A DNA stretch of 64,000 bases, taken from NCBI RefSeq assembly GCF_030287405.1, contig NZ_JASVVV010000002.1:248001-312000 (forward strand), read 5' to 3'. Position numbers and translations under genes: made by a program. The stretch is from Halalkalicoccus sp. NIPERK01. GTDB taxonomy: Archaea > Halobacteriota > Halobacteria > Halobacteriales > Halalkalicoccaceae. Numbering within the stretch: the first letter of the stretch is position 1; every line of letters begins with the position of its first letter. The notes under the pieces are model-generated. The model did no database searches. It worked only from the letters and a program-made list of their open reading frames with translations, and was not told the origin of the DNA. Of this stretch, positions 60,072-64,000 are shown one piece after another.

Positions 60072-61858
60072 ACGTACTCGTCGAGGAACGCCGCGATCTT
60101 CGTGTAGGCCTCGATGCGGTTCTCTAGCTTGGTGAAGCCGTGGCCCTCGTCCTCGAAGATCAGCGTCTCAACGGGGACGTGTTCGCTCGCACGCTCGGCG
60201 ATCTGTTCGGCCTCACCCACCGGAACGCGGGGGTCGTTCTCGCCGTGGAGGACGAACAGCGGGGCCTCGATCGAATCGATGGTGTTGATCGGCGAGACGG
60301 ATTCGAGGAACTCGCGGTCGTGCTCCAAGGAGCCGTACTCGGCCTCCCGGAGTTCGCGCCGCCAGTCGCCCGTGTTCTCGAGGAACGTGACAAAGTTCGC
60401 GATGCCGACGATGTCGATCCCGGCGGCCCACAGGTCGGGGTACTGGGTGAGCGCGGCGAGCACCATGAACCCCCCGTAGGAGCCGCCGAGCGCGACGACC
60501 CTGTTCGGATCGATCTCCGACCGTTCGTGGAGCCACTCGACGCCCGCACGGATGTCGGCGACGCTGTCCATGCGCCTCTCGACGTCGTCCAGATGGGTGT
60601 ACTCGCGGCCGTACCCCGACGACCCGCGGACGTTGGGCTCGAAGTAGGCGTATCCCCGGTCGAGGAAGTACTGCTTGACCGGGTTGAACGACGGTCGGCG
60701 CTGGGCCTCGGGCCCGCCGTGGATGTCGACGATGACCGGCACGCCCCCGCTCGCCCCCTCGGGCAGCGTGAAGAACGCCGGTACCTCCACCCCGTCGAAG
60801 CTCTCGAAGCGCACGAGTTCGGACGATGAGAAGCGGTCACGGGGGATCCCCCCCGTGGCGGCGTTCGTCCAGCGTTCGGTCTCGCCCGTTTCGCACTCGA
60901 CGACGTAGACGGTCGTGTTCTCGGTGTCGCCGGTGGCGCTCGCCGCGAAGCGCTCTCCGGTAGGATCGAAGCTCACGCCGCCGGCGACCCCCTTGGGCAG
61001 ATCGGGCGCCGGGAACGCGTCGATCGCCGTCCCGTCGACGAGTTCACCCGCCGTGAGCTCCGTGTAGCCGTCGACGTTCCGCGAGTAGACCACCCGCCCG
61101 CTCTCCTCGTCCACCGCGACCCCGTCGACGTTCCATCTCCCCCCGTCCTCGACCGTCGAGAGGTCGCCCGTCTCGGTATCGAGACGCGCGAGATACAGCG
61201 TGTCGCTGTCGAGATCGGTCACGAGGTAGATCCCGCCGTCGGGCCCCCAGTTCGGGCTCTGGAACCGAACCCGGCCCTCGTGGGGCGTTAGATGGGTCAG
61301 TTCACCCGAATCGACCTCCGGAACGTACACGTCCTGATCGAAACTGGAGTAGGCCTCGGTGACGATCAAACGGGAATCGTCGGGACCGAAGCCGCCGACT
61401 TTGAGCCAGCCGTCGCCCTCGAAGACGCGAGTCGCCTCCGCGCCGCGCTCGTCGCGGCCCTGCACGTAGACGTCGAAGACCGCCTCGTCGCGGCGGTTCG
61501 AGGCGAACGCGAACCGGTCGCCGTCGTGGGACCAGCCGCCGAATCTGTGCTTGGCGCTCGGTTCGCCGGTCAGCGGCGCGATCGAGCCGTCGTCGGACAG
61601 GAGAAAGAGCTGTTGGCGCTCGTTCCCGCCCTCGTCCATCCCGAAGACCAGTTCGGGGCGTTCGGGCGAGAAGGCCGCGAAGGTGACCCGCTCGTCGTAG
61701 AAGGTGTGTTGCTCGGGCCACGCCCGGGGGGCGTCGAGCGACCACACCTGCGGGACGCCCGTGGTGTCCATCAGGAAGGAGAGCCGCTCGCCCTCGGGAC
61801 CGAACGACGCCCCGTAGGCGCTGCGGACGTTGAGATAGCGTTCGAACTCGTATGCCAT
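60068..61858 (-). CDS. S9-family prolyl oligopeptidase-like serine peptidase
   Basis: A 596-residue protein. A beta-propeller (about 1-330, repeated WSxDGxxFAFASNRRD-like turns) is joined to an alpha/beta hydrolase (about 340-596). The catalytic triad is visible: Ser in LGGSYGGFM (near 452), Asp in HGENDPRVPV (near 537) and His in DEGHGFTKLENR. It resembles acylaminoacyl peptidases. No signal peptide is present, so it is cytosolic. The ATG at 61858 (MAYEFERYLNVR) is preferred because a TATA-like CCTATACC is about 30 bases upstream on this strand. Confidence 0.92.
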   Translation of the reverse strand: MAYEFERYLNVRSAYGASFGPEGERLSFLMDTTGVPQVWSLDAPRAWPEQHTFYDERVTFAAFSPERPELVFGMDEGGNERQQLFLLSDDGSIAPLTGEPSAKHRFGGWSHDGDRFAFASNRRDEAVFDVYVQGRDERGAEATRVFEGDGWLKVGGFGPDDSRLIVTEAYSSFDQDVYVPEVDSGELTHLTPHEGRVRFQSPNWGPDGGIYLVTDLDSDTLYLARLDTETGDLSTVEDGGRWNVDGVAVDEESGRVVYSRNVDGYTELTAGELVDGTAIDAFPAPDLPKGVAGGVSFDPTGERFAASATGDTENTTVYVVECETGETERWTNAATGGIPRDRFSSSELVRFESFDGVEVPAFFTLPEGASGGVPVIVDIHGGPEAQRRPSFNPVKQYFLDRGYAYFEPNVRGSSGYGREYTHLDDVERRMDSVADIRAGVEWLHERSEIDPNRVVALGGSYGGFMVLAALTQYPDLWAAGIDIVGIANFVTFLENTGDWRRELREAEYGSLEHDREFLESVSPINTIDSIEAPLFVLHGENDPRVPVGEAEQIAERASEHVPVETLIFEDEGHGFTKLENRIEAYTKIAAFLDEYV

Positions 61859-61999
61859 GTGGCGGCGTGTCTCCCCGGCGGTATAGGGGTTCGGATCGCA
61901 GCGTCGACGAGGCCGGTACAGTTCATCAACCGACATGTGGTGTACGGGACGAGCCGTCCCCGACCCGCCACGTTCGTCGGGCGGCGCCGAGCGAACAGG

Positions 62000-62007
62000 T
62001 TTTTATC
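62000..62007 (+). promoter_or_regulatory. TATA box for the glycosyltransferase gene
   Basis: TTTTTATC lies 23-30 bases before the ATG at 62030, consistent with a leaderless transcript. Confidence 0.55.
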
Positions 62008-62029
62008 ACACCGATTCCTGTCCGAGCGT

Positions 62030-63037
62030 ATGAATGTCGCGTTCGTCCACGCCGTGCCCGACGCCGAGACGGCGCTGGCCGGACGAACGCGGTATCTCGC
62101 GGAACTGTTCGCGGGGCGGGGCCACGACGTGCGGGTGTTCTGTCGGCGGTGGTGGGACGGAAAGTACGAGGAGTTCGAGCGCGGGGGCGTGAGCTACCGC
62201 GCCGTGAGCGACTCCGAGCGCTGGTTCGCCCCCCGCCTCCCCGGCGCGCTCGGCGACGTTCGCCCGGACGTCGTCCACGCCGCCGGTTCGGAGCCGGGCG
62301 CCGTCCTCGCCGCCCGACTGGCGGGCGCCCGGCTGGTCGTCGAGTGGTGTGGCGAGGAGGCCCCACGGCTGCTCGACCGGGCGTTCTCGGCCGCCGATCG
62401 GGTCTGCGTCCCCTCCGAGCACGTCCGGACGAAGGTCCGCGAGCGGGGCGCGGACGCGACGGTCGTCCCCGAGGGACTCCCCATCGAGGCTGTTCGGGCG
62501 GCCGAGCCCTCGGGGTCGGCGGCGCTCGTCTGGGCGGGTCGACTCGACGAGCACGCGGGCCTCGAGGGGTTGTTGCTCGCGCTCGCGGAGTTCGGGGACC
62601 GGGAGTGGCGAACGCTCGTGATCGGCGAGGGTCCCGAACGGGAGCGCTACGAGCGGTTGACGGCCGACCTGCGGGTCGAACACCGGGTGGACTTCGTCGG
62701 TCGGCTGGCCGTCGAAGAACGCATCGCCCGTTTCAAGGGCGCACACGCGGTCGTCCACACGGCCGATCGCTGTCCGTTCGCGGGCGACCTCCTGCTCGCG
62801 CTGTGGTGTGGCTGCGTCGGGATCGTCGAGTACCGGCGCGATTCGGCGGCCCACGAACTCGTCGCGGGCCACGAGCGGGGGATCGGTGTGACCGACGAGG
62901 AGGGACTCGTCGACGCGATCGAGGCCGCCGCCGGGTTCCCACACGAGAGCTACGACGGCCGCTTCGAGCGGTTCTCGAACGGGGCGGTGGTCGAGCGGTA
63001 TCGCGAGGTCTATCGCGAACTCGGGATGGGCGAGTGA
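62030..63037 (+). CDS. GT4-like glycosyltransferase
   Basis: A 335-residue GT-B fold enzyme. The N-terminal domain shows MNVAFVHAVPDAETALAGRTRYLAELFAGRGHDV. The linker and second domain contain VPEGLPIEAVR, VWAGRLDEHAGLEGLLLAL and VIGEGPERERYERLT, the GT4 donor-binding pattern. The expected EX7E acidic pair is replaced by a PFAGDLLLALWCGCVGIVEYRRDSAAHE segment, so activity on nucleotide sugars is likely but the motif is atypical. It may glycosylate a lipid or surface protein. The ATG at 62030 follows the TATA box. Confidence 0.85.
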   Translation: MNVAFVHAVPDAETALAGRTRYLAELFAGRGHDVRVFCRRWWDGKYEEFERGGVSYRAVSDSERWFAPRLPGALGDVRPDVVHAAGSEPGAVLAARLAGARLVVEWCGEEAPRLLDRAFSAADRVCVPSEHVRTKVRERGADATVVPEGLPIEAVRAAEPSGSAALVWAGRLDEHAGLEGLLLALAEFGDREWRTLVIGEGPERERYERLTADLRVEHRVDFVGRLAVEERIARFKGAHAVVHTADRCPFAGDLLLALWCGCVGIVEYRRDSAAHELVAGHERGIGVTDEEGLVDAIEAAAGFPHESYDGRFERFSNGAVVERYREVYRELGMGE

Positions 63038-63379
63038 TCAGTCGGCGGTCGGGGAGCCGACGGGGGGGCCGCTCAGATACGCGGCGGCGAGGATCGTCAC
63101 GGCGATCAGGAAGTCGAGTCCGTGGCCGAGGAGGTGGTGGACGGTCATCGGGACGTATCCGAAGACGGTTCCCAGCCCGACGGCGGTCCGGACGACGAGC
63201 GCGCCGAGGGCGATCAACACCAGCAGATACCGTGGGGAACGACGGCGAGCGAAGACGGCCAGGCCGATCAGGAACAGCACCAGCGTTCCCAGCGCCGCGA
63301 GCAGGATGACTGCGAGCAACAACGGGGTGTGTTCCGCCGCCGGCCACCCCGACTGAAGGGCGACGCCGAGCGCGTTCAT
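63038..63379 (-). CDS. Small multi-span membrane protein (DUF7471-like)
   Basis: A 113-residue protein with predicted spans at about 17-38, 45-64 and 82-105 and a basic loop ARRRSPRYL between the first two. It resembles haloarchaeal membrane proteins that often sit beside winged-helix regulators, a family I recall as DUF7471 (unverified). The ATG at 63379 gives MNALGVALQSGW; the longer frame upstream runs antisense through the regulator promoter. It is divergent from the regulator at 63490, and its stop touches that of the glycosyltransferase gene. Confidence 0.75.
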   Translation of the reverse strand: MNALGVALQSGWPAAEHTPLLLAVILLAALGTLVLFLIGLAVFARRRSPRYLLVLIALGALVVRTAVGLGTVFGYVPMTVHHLLGHGLDFLIAVTILAAAYLSGPPVGSPTAD

Positions 63380-63489
63380 CTGAATCGACGCGACTGTTCG
63401 ACACCGGCGTACAAGTCCGTTGTGCTTACGGACGGTAAGATGGGCATATACTTCCTCGTGGCCCTCCTTGCGGCAACCACCCTCCCGCA

Positions 63490-64000
63490 ATGAGTTCGAC
63501 GAACGAGACCCGACGACGCGTCCGTGAACACGTCCATTCCCAGCCGGGGATTCACTTCAACGCGCTCGTTCGTGACTCCGCGTTCGCGCCGGACCAGATC
63601 CAGTACCACCTCCGCCGGCTCCTGCGCGCGGGGGAAGTGGCCGAGGAACGGCTCTACGGGCGAACCCACTACTTCCCGCCCGAGCACGACGCCTGGGAAC
63701 GCCGGACGCTCGCGCTCGTTCGTCGCGAAACCGCCCGCGAGGTGCTGACCCACCTCCTCGAACACGAGGGGGCGAAACCCGCGGCGGTCGCAGACTCCCT
63801 CGGGATCGCCCGCAGCACCCTCGAATGGCACCTCGGTCGACTCGAGGAACAGGGGATCGTCGGGAAGGACCGCGACGAGCGCAATCGGGTGACGCTTTTC
63901 GTCTCCCATCCCGATCGGACCGCCAGACTGCTCGCGGAGACCACCGACTCGCTTCCGGATCGGTTCGCCGACCGGTTCATGCGGCTGGTCGACGACCTCT
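63490..64000 (+). CDS. Transcriptional regulator with two tandem winged helices, C-terminus beyond window
   Basis: The visible 170 residues contain two winged helix-turn-helix units: PGIHFNALVRDSAFAPDQIQYHLRRLLRAGEV (about 18-50) and GAKPAAVADSLGIARSTLEWHLGRLEEQGIVGK (about 93-125). This architecture is common for haloarchaeal regulators paired with a small membrane protein, here the divergent gene at 63379. The membrane partner may sense a signal for the regulator (inference from context). The window ends before a stop codon; the ATG at 63490 gives MSSTNETRRRVREHVH. Confidence 0.85.
   Translation, partial: MSSTNETRRRVREHVHSQPGIHFNALVRDSAFAPDQIQYHLRRLLRAGEVAEERLYGRTHYFPPEHDAWERRTLALVRRETAREVLTHLLEHEGAKPAAVADSLGIARSTLEWHLGRLEEQGIVGKDRDERNRVTLFVSHPDRTARLLAETTDSLPDRFADRFMRLVDDL

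Noticed and set aside
1-64000. tRNA genes
   Set aside because: I looked for the GGTTCGAATCC-type T-loop with matching stems and saw none with a cloverleaf; a covariance search would settle it.

Overview
The window is a 64 kb piece of a haloarchaeal chromosome (class Halobacteria). The evidence is the GC-rich, acidic proteome, TATA-like boxes 25-30 bases before leaderless ATG codons, and archaeal marker genes: ABCE1, ribosomal protein L15e, the SAMP-activating E1 enzyme UbaA, glycerol-1-phosphate dehydrogenase EgsA, RIO2 kinase, the aCPSF1 (FttA) ribonuclease, and the PINc/KH ATPase. Many short families known only from haloarchaea are also present. The genus cannot be fixed from the sequence alone. 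No rRNA, tRNA or CRISPR array was recognised.

Layout. 1-5.9 kb: ABCE1 (cut by the left edge) with an EMC6-like membrane protein, a small winged-helix regulator, the PINc/KH ATPase, a glutaredoxin-like protein and an M20 peptidase. 5.9-13 kb: a mucin-like acidic membrane protein, M32 carboxypeptidase, an esterase, two tiny zinc-finger proteins, a UvrD-like helicase and an M24 peptidase. 13-20.8 kb: paired small membrane proteins, riboflavin synthase, a PrsW-type protease, a FAU-1 operon and a YgfZ/GcvT-like protein. 20.8-29.2 kb: geranylgeranyl reductase, an Asp-box repeat protein, an MFS exporter, uvrA, and a MarR/MFS pair with a clear operator-like palindrome. 29.2-33.1 kb: RIO2, then the only obviously foreign stretch, which is AT-richer and carries a DDE transposase and an orphan membrane protein.

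33.1-47 kb is core metabolism and information processing: aldo/keto reductase, methyltransferase, TrmB-like regulator, L15e with a structured leader, UbaA, lipoate ligase, endonuclease III, DsbB, aCPSF1, a secreted DUF7282-like protein and ProRS. 47-64 kb holds glutamate synthase, a sodium:solute symporter with a 47-residue single-span partner, a DMT exporter, peroxiredoxin, an epimerase, EgsA, a YihY-type membrane protein, a MaoC hydratase, an S9 peptidase, a GT4 glycosyltransferase and a two-winged-helix regulator cut by the right edge.

Genes are mostly short transcription units, with frequent 1-17 base overlaps and several convergent pairs that share stop-codon bases. The most unusual non-coding signal is a family of four elements of about 75-105 bp bounded by inverted repeats. 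Each begins 1-5 bases after a stop codon (after ubaA, the DUF7282-like gene, proS and egsA). Two of the four clearly share internal sequence as well. Other points of interest are operator-like palindromes placed between TATA box and start codon, a highly structured gap downstream of aCPSF1, and a probable one-base loss at the 3' end of the MarR gene.
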